A DNA stretch of 64,000 nucleotides from Bifidobacterium goeldii (GTDB taxonomy: Bacteria; Actinomycetota; Actinomycetes; Actinomycetales; Bifidobacteriaceae), in the NCBI RefSeq assembly GCF_003951095.1, contig NZ_QXGL01000002.1, forward strand, positions 1 through 64,000, given 5' to 3'. Within the stretch, counting starts at the first letter, position 1. Every line of letters begins with the position of its first letter. Shown here piece by piece: positions 17,101 to 24,967 of this stretch. The position numbers and the translations under genes are program-made. The notes below the pieces were generated by a model, which saw nothing but the letters and a program-made list of their open reading frames with translations, was not told the DNA's origin and ran no database searches.

Positions 17101-18435
17101 GTTATCCTTCGGGGAGAGTGGCGTGACCTCAACTTCACGCATGAGCGAACTGCTTGCACGGCGTGGGCCTACTCGCAATGGTTGTGTGAGGTTGTTTGCT
17201 GCTTCGAGCACGATGCGACTATTGCGGCGGGTGACGCTTAACGGGTAAGGGCGCACGTCAACCGGCATATCGAAGTCGCGTTGGAACATGCGGAATGCGC
17301 CCGGGCTTGCACCTCGCCACGCGTAAATTGATTGGAATGGGTCGCCTACTGCGTTCACTGCACTGCGATCGTTGCCAGTAGTGCGATCGTTGTCAACCTG
17401 TTCAGCGACCTGTTCGGGGTGGAAGAGGGCTGCGAGCAGCATGGCCTGCGTGGTAGAGGTGTCTTGATATTCGTCCAACAACACATGCGTGTAGCGACGG
17501 CGATACCGTTGTGCGATTGAGGGGAACCGCGAAACTAGCTGGTAGGCAGCCACCGTAAAATCGCTAAATTCCGCCATGTTTTGACGGCGCTTTTCACGCT
17601 CGTACGCTTCAACCAGTGTCAGTAATGTCTCACGGCGTCGGGTCACTTGGCGCAACTGATCGCAACGCCACACGCACACTTGGTGCAGCTCGTCACGGTA
17701 GATCTGACGTTTTTCTTCAAAACTGCGATCGGTGTCTTTTTTCAGCCGTTTCGGAGCACGCGGCTTCGGCTGCTCTGCTGGCACTGGCGTTTCACCGATT
17801 GCAATATCAAGCTGGGCGATAAAGTCAGCATCCCATGCGCGAATGCGCGCGATTGCTTCGCTCACCGTCGCAACCGGGCCGCCGATCATTGCACTGCCGA
17901 TTGCCTGCGAGAGTTCGAGTACGTTGTTGATGACATCGCTGAACGAGGTATAGTCTTCGTTCATCAGCAAGTCCATATGCTGATCAATTACAACGGAGAC
18001 CAGCTGGCGCGCACCCGCTTCACTCAACGGTTGCGTATTTTGATCAAAACCAACCAACAAACCGTATTGGCGTACAATACCTTGGAAAAACGCGTCATAC
18101 GTAGCCACAGTTGGCTTTAAGAACGCACGATTCGCCGCACGCACTGCAGCAGCTCCAGTTGTGACACCCGTTGTGACACCCGTTGCAGTATCCTCGCGTT
18201 TCACAACGGCGTCCGATACGCGAGACAGCAGTTCTGCAGCGGCTTTGCGTGTGAATGTCAAACCAAGAATGCGCTCTGGCGGCACTCCGCGGCCGATGAG
18301 CTCAATAATGCGGCGAGTCATCGTATACGTTTTGCCACTGCCTGCGCCGGCAACTACGAGCAGATCATCGCTCACCGGCGCGTTGACAACCTTTGCCTGC
18401 TCGGGACTATCGGTAATGCGCTGCTGTTCACTCAT
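14116..18435 (-). CDS. AdnB-like UvrD/Rep helicase-nuclease subunit
   Basis: The 1439-residue protein combines a superfamily 1A helicase with a C-terminal RecB-type nuclease. Walker A is GAGSGKT at 30-36 and Walker B is HVLLDEYQDTS; the later helicase motif LMTIHQSKGLEWDAV is clear. The nuclease part has GTIFHAWAEQF, GKLDAVF and VDWKTGRRP, with QLDWYR following, so all catalytic positions of the RecB family appear intact. This architecture fits AdnB, half of the actinobacterial AdnAB machine that resects double-strand breaks; the protein is several hundred residues longer than the mycobacterial form. It overlaps the upstream adnA-like gene by 4 bp. Confidence 0.88.
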   Translation of the reverse strand: MSEQQRITDSPEQAKVVNAPVSDDLLVVAGAGSGKTYTMTRRIIELIGRGVPPERILGLTFTRKAAAELLSRVSDAVVKREDTATGVTTGVTTGAAAVRAANRAFLKPTVATYDAFFQGIVRQYGLLVGFDQNTQPLSEAGARQLVSVVIDQHMDLLMNEDYTSFSDVINNVLELSQAIGSAMIGGPVATVSEAIARIRAWDADFIAQLDIAIGETPVPAEQPKPRAPKRLKKDTDRSFEEKRQIYRDELHQVCVWRCDQLRQVTRRRETLLTLVEAYEREKRRQNMAEFSDFTVAAYQLVSRFPSIAQRYRRRYTHVLLDEYQDTSTTQAMLLAALFHPEQVAEQVDNDRTTGNDRSAVNAVGDPFQSIYAWRGASPGAFRMFQRDFDMPVDVRPYPLSVTRRNSRIVLEAANNLTQPLRVGPRRASSSLMREVEVTPLSPKDNADEGTLGVLGFATFGQEIDAVARFAKQAIAMYGSNNSQADNASSGPHVAVLLRSKTRMADFAQGLEACGLTTCVVGYSALLDRPDVKDVFALLHAASDRADSAALMRLLATPRFDLHADELTALARMADDLDTQYRYRALIEAGLVPAESEETSGLPAAGEGSASAATVSTSAADTAHRSPLADERIRAIVKEYRDKVPHAVFLADLLARKDLRELITRDGSFSSTAAHAIVRAGEAIRRVQRVANHPLTETVTEAVTALGLDIDAIVAQAIAHPNQPIHSTQARSATDAIIALVDTYTQEILEGSNPTLRGFVAWVDSLKQVEEETAAVPDTPADVVLMTIHQSKGLEWDAVAVVGMAAGTFPTNQGGLHIESDERHLGGMEQGRWTAPEYHATVSTWLDDAAAVPAPVRVDAGILPRFPHDAQPGASPEQALAMLDDVEVIDDEIYADMRGKDIGDDMDAVDPDSWYLTQEEEYGTRLLADERRLAYVALTRAKHDALLTYSSYSTTDRDPSELLSRAGRQPRAASPSVFWNEVNDSLCHHDDKVTAALTQHTESETASVETIAAAATIAQTPAAPTSLDAVGAARPSGFFVGEHAAQYEQAVVEAAWRSPIEVRDEHVDLTWPAELSDTVRAQLMPAALANAVASGEFAAADGDSVDNGSVDGSLTKSDSANDSSADSAHHSLLARAAMLVADPDLMPWSFDDDASLDEIVHNKAGILLARGRQNVTAMQARAGHMTTSEAREYWRGIIRPIPRVASPAAEAGTIFHAWAEQFINAYGDPIPASDGTATDSETGTTAIATDASQSRAAMLADLTTREKRIVNQLEQQLGESPSSEDSSAKNSQPAKERQLITWQRRLAQSTWANRRPAWAERQIVAVIPGLNNTIVNGKLDAVFHGGINPADTTKRYTIVDWKTGRRPHKPQDIERKLVQLDWYRLLLATIEHVPLDSIDATLYYLSEPEEGARELHASAKTEQEILAELSSGIPEQSDND

Positions 18436-21400
18436 GCTTGCCTCACTTCGAACACGGTGTCAATCTGGCCGGCGCAAGCCGGGCATGATGCTTTCATACG
18501 GCAGAATCGGCGGTGTGCCGGTTGCGGGTGTGTTTCCAACATGGCTGAGCGGCTTGCTGCCGCCGCATAAAACACGCGCGCAATCATGGTCAACGCCCAC
18601 ACCGCCTGTGTGCCGCGCAATCCCAAGAACTGTTGCCACGCTTGACTGCTCACACCTTGTGGCGGATTGCTATCCAGCTGCGGAATGTCCGTGAGTTTGC
18701 CAAGCTCCTTGTAGTAGTAGCGCGGCGTGAATCCGGCTGCATTAAGGCTCCCATTTGCGAACAATGCCGGCTGATACACGCTTTCTTGACCATAGCTTTT
18801 TGCTGGAGCATCATTATTCGCCACATGGAACAGTGCGCTTTGTGCAATCTGTGGCAGCGTGGTCAATGCGGCAACCCCGCGCGGCCCGCCTTCGGGGAAG
18901 GCAAGTCCTAGCTGGTAGCACACGAGCTGCAAGTCGTTGAACACTGCGATAGGCGAAGGCGTTTTACCGGTTTTGTAGTCGATCAAACGAATGCTCTGCG
19001 AGCCGTCCGCCATGCGGCGCGTTTCCATACGATCAATACGACCGGCTAGTCGTATTGTCAGATCATCGCTCATGCCTTGCGGCCACGCGCCGACAAGCGT
19101 GCCCATAATCGCTGACAATTCCGCTCGACTAATTGGCTCTATGCCACCGATTGCGTTATATGCTGCGAGCACATCATCAAGGTTGAATAACGCGCTAAAT
19201 GACCGTTCGCATTGTGCTGATTCCAGCACGCCGATTGAGAAATTCTTCGCATTGCCTGCTGGATACGTTGCCATGTTGGACATGATGAAATAATTGGCAA
19301 TCATGCCGAGAACGTTCTCAGCTGTTGCATCGCGTTGTGCTGCAGCATAGCGATCGGCTGGATCGTCAATGACAACGCCATCTCCTCGGCGTTCACGATA
19401 TATCACCATCATGCGATCGCGAACCGCGTCAATACGCGCTGCTGTATCGGTGAGCTCCGGCCGCCAGGTTGGCAAGTCTAGGCCTTCTTCGCTGGCAAGC
19501 TGAGCAACCTCATGAATCAGTGAGCCAAACGAGGTTGCTACACTGCCCGCGCGCGGGCCTGCAAAACGATTCTCCATCAGCCAGCACACTGGGCACGCCC
19601 AAATGCCGTCTACTGCTGATGGCGATAACGTTACCGGCTTGACAACCTTCGCAGTATGAGTACTGTCATCGCCAACGTTCTCATGGTGTTTACTCATCAG
19701 GAACGGCCAGTTAGCAGGATCTGCTACCTCAACACCATGGGCTGCAAGCAACCGCAACGCTGCTACGGCATCGTGAGCAGCTGGTGAATCCGGTGGATTG
19801 GAGGCGAGCGCTACACGCGCAGCAGCTACGAGTCCGCGCGGGTCACTATCAAGTCCACTGAACTGGTCGTCTGCGCCCACTTCCACATACGTACGAGCAC
19901 CATCGCGGGTAAAGCGTTCTGGCATATACCCGTAGAGGAAGTCCGAGGGAGTGGTGTCATCGTTGTGTACTGCGCTGATCGTTACTTGTTCAGATGCACG
20001 CGTGAGTGCGACGAGCAGGCTTTTCTGCTCGGAGAACAGCACTGATTCGAATCGCATATCACGGCCAGTAGTGGATTCGCCAGCGAGTTTGCCGAATAGC
20101 ATGACGTCAGCGAGCTCTTCGCCACCGAAGAGGGTGTTGCGTGCGGCAAGATTTGGCCATACGTCTTGTTGCACGGCCGGCATCCATACGAGCGGCCAAC
20201 TGCGACCGGATGCACCCGCGGGAGTGGTGAGTGTTACCGCTTGATCGATAGGCGCTACCTTAGCCAATGAGTCTGCCTCAATACGCATTGCGCGTACTTG
20301 GCGCATAAAACCAGTAAGGTCGCGTTTGGCGGCAGAGCCGGCGGCATAGTCGAATAAGCGCATTGCTGCGTCAAGTCGATCATTGGCTGCACGCCCAGCG
20401 TCTGAATTGTTTAATGCTTCACGCTGCCAGCGCCCTGCTACATGGCATGTATCCCATGCGAGTCCAAGCGCATACTGGGGTTCACGCGATGGTAGCTCTT
20501 TAAGCCCTTTGGCTACTCGAGCAACTAGATTCCACAGGTGTGCGAATGCTGTAGCGTGTGGATTGCGGCCGCATACTGACTGGATTGATGCAAGTACAGC
20601 ATCAGTGCCACCGAGTGCAGCAGCGTTACTTGACAATATGACTGCTTCAGTATTAGCTGCCTTGCTAGCGTTGTCAGCATTGGCAATATTGTCAACGCTG
20701 TCAGTGCTGGTAACGCTGTCAAGAGTGGTGCCGAACTCCAACAGCAGATACATGGCATTGAGCGTAAATGCCTGTGATTCATGCGTTGATATATCAGGCA
20801 ACACCCCGCTAGCCGTCGACTTTGCACTATCAGCTTGTGCGAAGTCAGATGCCATCAGCGTATTGTCAACTTCAATATTCCCCGCATGCGCGTCGCGAAA
20901 TGCCGTGTTCCACGATTGCCAGTGCTCTACCAATTGCGCGAGCGACGTTTGCGCGCACACGCTACTGGCAGCAGTATCACCAACAGCATCATCAGCCGCA
21001 TTCGCCTGCGCTGGCCTTACTACAGCCGCGAGAGACGCCAACGCGTTCATCGCAGTCTCAACAGGCGCCAATCGTGCTGGGCGCCCTTCATGATTGCGAT
21101 CTGCACCAATAGCAATCAGCGGGCTCTCCATCAGCGTTGTCACACGCGAGCGCACTAGCGCAGCCAGCTCATTCACGCTCAAATCAATCGTTGAAAGATC
21201 GCGCTCGCGCAGTTCCGCTAATTCCAGTAGCGCAAACAATCCTTGTACGAATGGTTCGTCTTTGAGCGGGCGCGTTACCGACGAGTAGCGCACAGGCACA
21301 CCATCGCGGCGCAATCGTTCGCCGAATGTGCGCACCGTAGTGTTGTCATGCGCAATGACCGCCATGTCGTTCCATGCGCGCCCATCAACCAGATGCGCGC

Positions 21401-22793
21401 GTTTGATACGCCACACCACGTCCTCTAACTCGTCTTTGGGGCTGCGATAAAGCGCCGTGCGCACACTATTGTCGCTGAGCAACGGGTGAGCCGCGTCTAA
21501 TGCCGTCACCGGTAAACTACCTGCTACTTGCGGGAGTTTGCCAGGGCGCTGCGCTACCGGTCGATCATCATCAATCGGCGAATGAATAGACAGCGACACG
21601 CGCGACGCAATAAGATCACGATACGTGATTGCGTCAGAAACCGCTGAGTATGGCGCGGGCAGTTCGTGCTCTGATACGCCCAATCGGTTGCGCAATTGTG
21701 CAAACAAATACTCGGGGTATGAGCCGCGAAACGTTTGCACAGCCTCATCGGGATTGCCTACCAATATCAAGCGAACGTTGGCATGCTGCAACGCTTGCAC
21801 AAACGATAAGCCAGCAAGCGTCAAATCTTGGCAATCATCAATAACAATCATCTGCGGCAAGCTCGCAGTATCGCCCGCATCACGCAGTACTTCAGCACCT
21901 TCAACAAGCAAGCGCGAAGAGTCAAGCCGGTATTCACCCGGATACGCAACGCTCACCGCATGCTGATATTCGCGGCGAAGCGTGAATGCAAGCCGCCACT
22001 GCGCATGCAAACGTTCAACATGCGCACTCCACTCCCCCGCGCCGAGAATCGTCAACAACTGGGGTTCAATCTGTTGAGACGCGCCCAGCTCATCCATGCG
22101 CGCTAGCATGTCACGCAACTGAGCAATAAATGCGTCATTAATGCCACCCGTAATACCACCGGTAGCAACCCCACCTCGTGCTGCTGTACGCGTGCTATTA
22201 CTCGCATCATTGCTGCGCTCAGCGCCGTCCGCCGCATCATCATCTACGCCGCCGGTCATCACACCCGTCCAATCGTCGAGCGCGAAATATTCACGCAGCA
22301 ACGCGCACGTATCGCACGGGTCTCCTGCACGCACATGTGCAATATGAGCAGCAATCACCTGCCGCAACACAGCATCCTGCTCAGCACCATTCAACAATTT
22401 CGGCAGCGGCTCACCGTCACGCGCACGAGCATCAGCAATGATACGGAATGCAATCGCAGACAGCGTTGTTACCGGTCGCGCTTGTGTTGTTGCACCAAGC
22501 TGGCGAATCGCCTCATCAGCAAGCCCGTCAGCAATACGACGGTCAGATACTGCCATCACTGCCCCGGAAGGCCCATATTGGGCCAATGCGCGCATCAATG
22601 CGGCAAACGCAAACCTGCTTTTGCCGCTTCGTGGCGCGCCCGTCACCAGCAATGGTGTTGCAGCATCAGCTGGCAAACCGCCGCAACTATCCAGCCACTC
22701 ATCCGCGTTCACCATCATCGATGGACTCTGTGCAATCCCTACCATGCCTTTCAGAGTATCCCACCCACACGCTATGTACGCGCACCCCGCCAC
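18432..22793 (-). CDS. AdnA-like helicase-nuclease subunit with Fe-S cysteines
   Basis: The 1453-residue protein pairs with the downstream AdnB-like subunit. Walker A is GAPRSGKS at 52-59. Walker B reads VIDDCQD rather than the usual DE(Y/A)QD, so the catalytic Glu is Asp, consistent with a weak or vestigial motor. The nuclease has GSLIHEVAQ, AGRIDR and IDYKTGKTP. A Cys-x2-Cys at WACPVCW plus C-terminal CRMKASCPAC could bind an Fe-S cluster, as in AddB/AdnA nucleases. The GTG at 22793 has AGGAGG 4 bp upstream; an ATG at 22745 is an alternative. The complex should process broken DNA ends for recombination. Confidence 0.86.
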   Translation of the reverse strand: MAGCAYIACGWDTLKGMVGIAQSPSMMVNADEWLDSCGGLPADAATPLLVTGAPRSGKSRFAFAALMRALAQYGPSGAVMAVSDRRIADGLADEAIRQLGATTQARPVTTLSAIAFRIIADARARDGEPLPKLLNGAEQDAVLRQVIAAHIAHVRAGDPCDTCALLREYFALDDWTGVMTGGVDDDAADGAERSNDASNSTRTAARGGVATGGITGGINDAFIAQLRDMLARMDELGASQQIEPQLLTILGAGEWSAHVERLHAQWRLAFTLRREYQHAVSVAYPGEYRLDSSRLLVEGAEVLRDAGDTASLPQMIVIDDCQDLTLAGLSFVQALQHANVRLILVGNPDEAVQTFRGSYPEYLFAQLRNRLGVSEHELPAPYSAVSDAITYRDLIASRVSLSIHSPIDDDRPVAQRPGKLPQVAGSLPVTALDAAHPLLSDNSVRTALYRSPKDELEDVVWRIKRAHLVDGRAWNDMAVIAHDNTTVRTFGERLRRDGVPVRYSSVTRPLKDEPFVQGLFALLELAELRERDLSTIDLSVNELAALVRSRVTTLMESPLIAIGADRNHEGRPARLAPVETAMNALASLAAVVRPAQANAADDAVGDTAASSVCAQTSLAQLVEHWQSWNTAFRDAHAGNIEVDNTLMASDFAQADSAKSTASGVLPDISTHESQAFTLNAMYLLLEFGTTLDSVTSTDSVDNIANADNASKAANTEAVILSSNAAALGGTDAVLASIQSVCGRNPHATAFAHLWNLVARVAKGLKELPSREPQYALGLAWDTCHVAGRWQREALNNSDAGRAANDRLDAAMRLFDYAAGSAAKRDLTGFMRQVRAMRIEADSLAKVAPIDQAVTLTTPAGASGRSWPLVWMPAVQQDVWPNLAARNTLFGGEELADVMLFGKLAGESTTGRDMRFESVLFSEQKSLLVALTRASEQVTISAVHNDDTTPSDFLYGYMPERFTRDGARTYVEVGADDQFSGLDSDPRGLVAAARVALASNPPDSPAAHDAVAALRLLAAHGVEVADPANWPFLMSKHHENVGDDSTHTAKVVKPVTLSPSAVDGIWACPVCWLMENRFAGPRAGSVATSFGSLIHEVAQLASEEGLDLPTWRPELTDTAARIDAVRDRMMVIYRERRGDGVVIDDPADRYAAAQRDATAENVLGMIANYFIMSNMATYPAGNAKNFSIGVLESAQCERSFSALFNLDDVLAAYNAIGGIEPISRAELSAIMGTLVGAWPQGMSDDLTIRLAGRIDRMETRRMADGSQSIRLIDYKTGKTPSPIAVFNDLQLVCYQLGLAFPEGGPRGVAALTTLPQIAQSALFHVANNDAPAKSYGQESVYQPALFANGSLNAAGFTPRYYYKELGKLTDIPQLDSNPPQGVSSQAWQQFLGLRGTQAVWALTMIARVFYAAAASRSAMLETHPQPAHRRFCRMKASCPACAGQIDTVFEVRQA

Positions 22794-22913
22794 GGAACCT
22801 CCTATACTTGCAACTAGTCGGCGCCGCCGGGCCGGACACCTTCAAACGGACGACGCTGTCCACCGGTTGCGACTCGGCGCCGGAAAGACGGAAGCGAACA
22901 GAAGGAATGATTC

Positions 22914-23798
22914 ATGAGTACACGGCATATTGAGGCTGCAATCGGTAGCAATACCGGTTACCGTCGTGCAGAAAACCAGGATCGCGGCTACGCTGATCAC
23001 GGCATGTACTTGGTATGCGACGGCATGGGCGGCGGAGTCGGCGGTCAGCGTGCAAGCGCCGCTGCAATCGAACGTTTTCATAGTGTGAGCACATCGCCGA
23101 AACGTTCGCGCGCGTTCATTGATGACGTGTTGCAAGCCGCGCAGCATGATGTTTCTGCAATCGGACGCGAACTTGGCGGCGTAGCCGGCACGACGATTAC
23201 CGGACTGATCGCCCCGCGCGATATTGGCGCCGATGGTGATGACGGCTCCTACTGGGAAGACCCGTACTGGTATGTCGTCAATATTGGCGATTCGCGCACG
23301 TATCATCTGTCGCAATCATCGGACGGCTCGTGGGATGCTTCATCGATTACGCATGTCACGCGCGATCATTCCAAACGGCAAGAAGTCATCGACTCCGGCA
23401 TGATGCTGCCGGATATGGCGAACGCGATTATTCCGCGCAATATTATTACCCAGTGTTTGGGCGCACCGGAAGGCATTCGACCTGATTATTATGCAGTGGA
23501 ATCGCGCGGACGATTCATTATTTGTTCTGATGGTTTGCATGGCGAGGTCAGTGACGACGTGATCGCTAGCGTGGCTGCAGCAAACCCGAACCCGCAGGAA
23601 GCCGTTGACGCGTTGATCAACGTGGCGTTAGACGCCGGTGGCAGTGACAACGTTACGGTGATCGTCGTTGATATTCATGATGATGATCAGCCGGCACACT
23701 ATCGTTGGGAGACCAGCAAACTCGGCGATGGCGAAGAGTTGGATTCAATCAGCGAAAACACGCTTGACGCCATGCGCGCACAACAACCAGCAGCCTAG
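22914..23798 (+). CDS. PP2C-family serine/threonine phosphatase
   Basis: The 294-residue protein carries PP2C metal-binding motifs in order: RRAENQDR, VCDGMGGGVGG, VVNIGDSRTYHL, CSDGLHGEV and GSDNVTVIVVD. No transmembrane segment is seen, unlike mycobacterial PstP, so it is likely cytosolic. It should dephosphorylate targets of Ser/Thr kinases. The start has GAAGGA 8 bp upstream, and TATACT at about 22803-22808 is a possible -10 box. It is divergent from the adnA-like gene and convergent with the FHA gene, from which it is separated by repeat array E. Confidence 0.93.
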   Translation: MSTRHIEAAIGSNTGYRRAENQDRGYADHGMYLVCDGMGGGVGGQRASAAAIERFHSVSTSPKRSRAFIDDVLQAAQHDVSAIGRELGGVAGTTITGLIAPRDIGADGDDGSYWEDPYWYVVNIGDSRTYHLSQSSDGSWDASSITHVTRDHSKRQEVIDSGMMLPDMANAIIPRNIITQCLGAPEGIRPDYYAVESRGRFIICSDGLHGEVSDDVIASVAAANPNPQEAVDALINVALDAGGSDNVTVIVVDIHDDDQPAHYRWETSKLGDGEELDSISENTLDAMRAQQPAA

Positions 23799-23846
23799 AG
23801 CGCCCCTTACCCACTGCTGACCCCACCTGCTGGCTCCACACCCATA

Positions 23847-23938
23847 GTGTGCATATCCGGTTCACTGGCATACCCCCTTAGCCTTTTCAGTAAGCCGGAT
23901 ATGCACACAAATAAGGTAATGGTCCGGATATGCACACC
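23847..23938 (-). repeat. TGCATATCCGG array, locus E (short, reversed)
   Basis: On the plus strand one direct unit (23847-23864) is followed by a core whose complement reads GGCTAAGGGGGTATGCC. Two inverted units follow at 23895-23908 and 23924-23937. Read on the minus strand the order is direct, direct, core, inverted, as at the other loci. It lies exactly between the convergent PP2C and FHA genes, only 6 bp from the FHA stop. Confidence 0.85.
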
Positions 23939-23943
23939 AATGA

Positions 23944-24477
23944 TTAGCGGCACTGATCGAAGTCGAAGAATTGGTTACCGATGCGAATAGTAGCGGGAAC
24001 TTCGACTTGCACGGGCCTGCCTTGATCGACGGTAATCTGCTGATCATGGTGGATGATATGCGTGCCGTTGAGCGAGCCGCAATCCTCAATCCACACCCTA
24101 CCGTCATCATCCAGCACAATAACCGCATGATTGCGCGATACCGTGCGCGTCGGGTCTTCAAGCCGAACCGCAATCAGCCCTTCTGGAAGTCGGTGCGCGG
24201 GGTGACGGCCCAGCAGCACACTGCTATCAACGGTTACTGACTGACCAGTAGACGGATTATGCAACTCGTATGCAAGCGCCGAGGGTGATGCAGGTGCAGC
24301 ATTATCAGCATCAGTGATCGCCGTATCGCGAGGTTGAATTCCCGCGCGTACTGCATCATGTACCGCCTGTGCGATCTCAGCAGAACAGTCACTGTGATCG
24401 TCACCGTAATCATGCAACCGGTGGCGTTCAGCGGGCACGATTGGCGGCTGCGGCGGTTCGTTCATCCCTCTACTCAT
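23944..24477 (-). CDS. FHA-domain protein
   Basis: The C-terminal half is a forkhead-associated domain, a phosphothreonine reader. VLLGRHPAH and VSRNHAVIVLDDDGRVWIED are followed by SLNGTHIIH, the GR...SRxH...NGT signature. The N-terminal 70 residues are polar and match nothing I recognise. The start is uncertain: ATGs at 24495, 24477 and 24465 are in frame and none has a well-placed Shine-Dalgarno sequence; 24477 is used. Its position opposite a PP2C phosphatase suggests shared Ser/Thr phospho-signalling, although no kinase gene lies in the window. Confidence 0.85.
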   Translation of the reverse strand: MSRGMNEPPQPPIVPAERHRLHDYGDDHSDCSAEIAQAVHDAVRAGIQPRDTAITDADNAAPASPSALAYELHNPSTGQSVTVDSSVLLGRHPAHRLPEGLIAVRLEDPTRTVSRNHAVIVLDDDGRVWIEDCGSLNGTHIIHHDQQITVDQGRPVQVEVPATIRIGNQFFDFDQCR

Positions 24478-24510
24478 AGGGCACTGTCTTAGCATATCGG
24501 GCCTACTATG

Positions 24511-24839
24511 CGCTGACTGCTGGCGTACTCGTGGTGCTACAAACGTGTCTAGGTGGTGACGCTCCCCCAGTCAGCTGCGCTGACAGCCCCCTCAGCCGAG
24601 GGGGCCAAGGCTCCGCCAGCGATATAGGGCTACAGTCATGTAAGAGCCAAGATTCTGCAACCACCTCCATAGGTCAGCTGCGCTGACTGCTGGCGTACTC
24701 GTGGTGCTACAAACGTGTTTAGGTGGTGACGCTCCCCCAGTCAGCTGCGCTGACAGCCCCCTCAGCCGAGGGGGCCAAGGCTCCGCCAGCGATATAGGGC
24801 TACAGTCATGTAAGAGCCAAGATTCTGCAACCGCCTCCG
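24511..24839. repeat. 170-bp tandem duplication containing the MITE-like core
   Basis: Two copies (24511-24680 and 24681-24839) both begin CGCTGACTGCTGGCGTACTC and differ at very few positions over about 150 bp. Each contains GCTCCCCCAGTCAGC and the CCCCCTCAGCCGAGGGGG palindrome found in the elements at 85-352 and 11271-11539. The near identity points to a recent tandem duplication. With the rpoC terminator they fill the 490 bp between the FHA and rpoC genes. Confidence 0.8.
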
Positions 24840-24887
24840 GGCAGCTAGGCGGCTGACGACTAGGTGCGAGATGCGATTGGCACGTAT

Positions 24888-24931
24888 AAAAAAGCCCGGT
24901 GGGTGCATACGCAGTGTATGCACCCACCGGG
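24888..24931 (-). terminator. Intrinsic terminator of rpoB-rpoC
   Basis: CCCGGTGGGTGCATAC (24895-24910) and GTATGCACCCACCGGG (24916-24931) form a perfect 16-bp stem. Six A residues at 24888-24893 read as a T-tract on the minus strand, directly after the hairpin. This is a textbook intrinsic terminator 36 bp past the rpoC stop. Confidence 0.92.
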
Positions 24932-24967
24932 ATGAGTAGCTTGCTGTTAGTGACCTAGCGATTCAGC

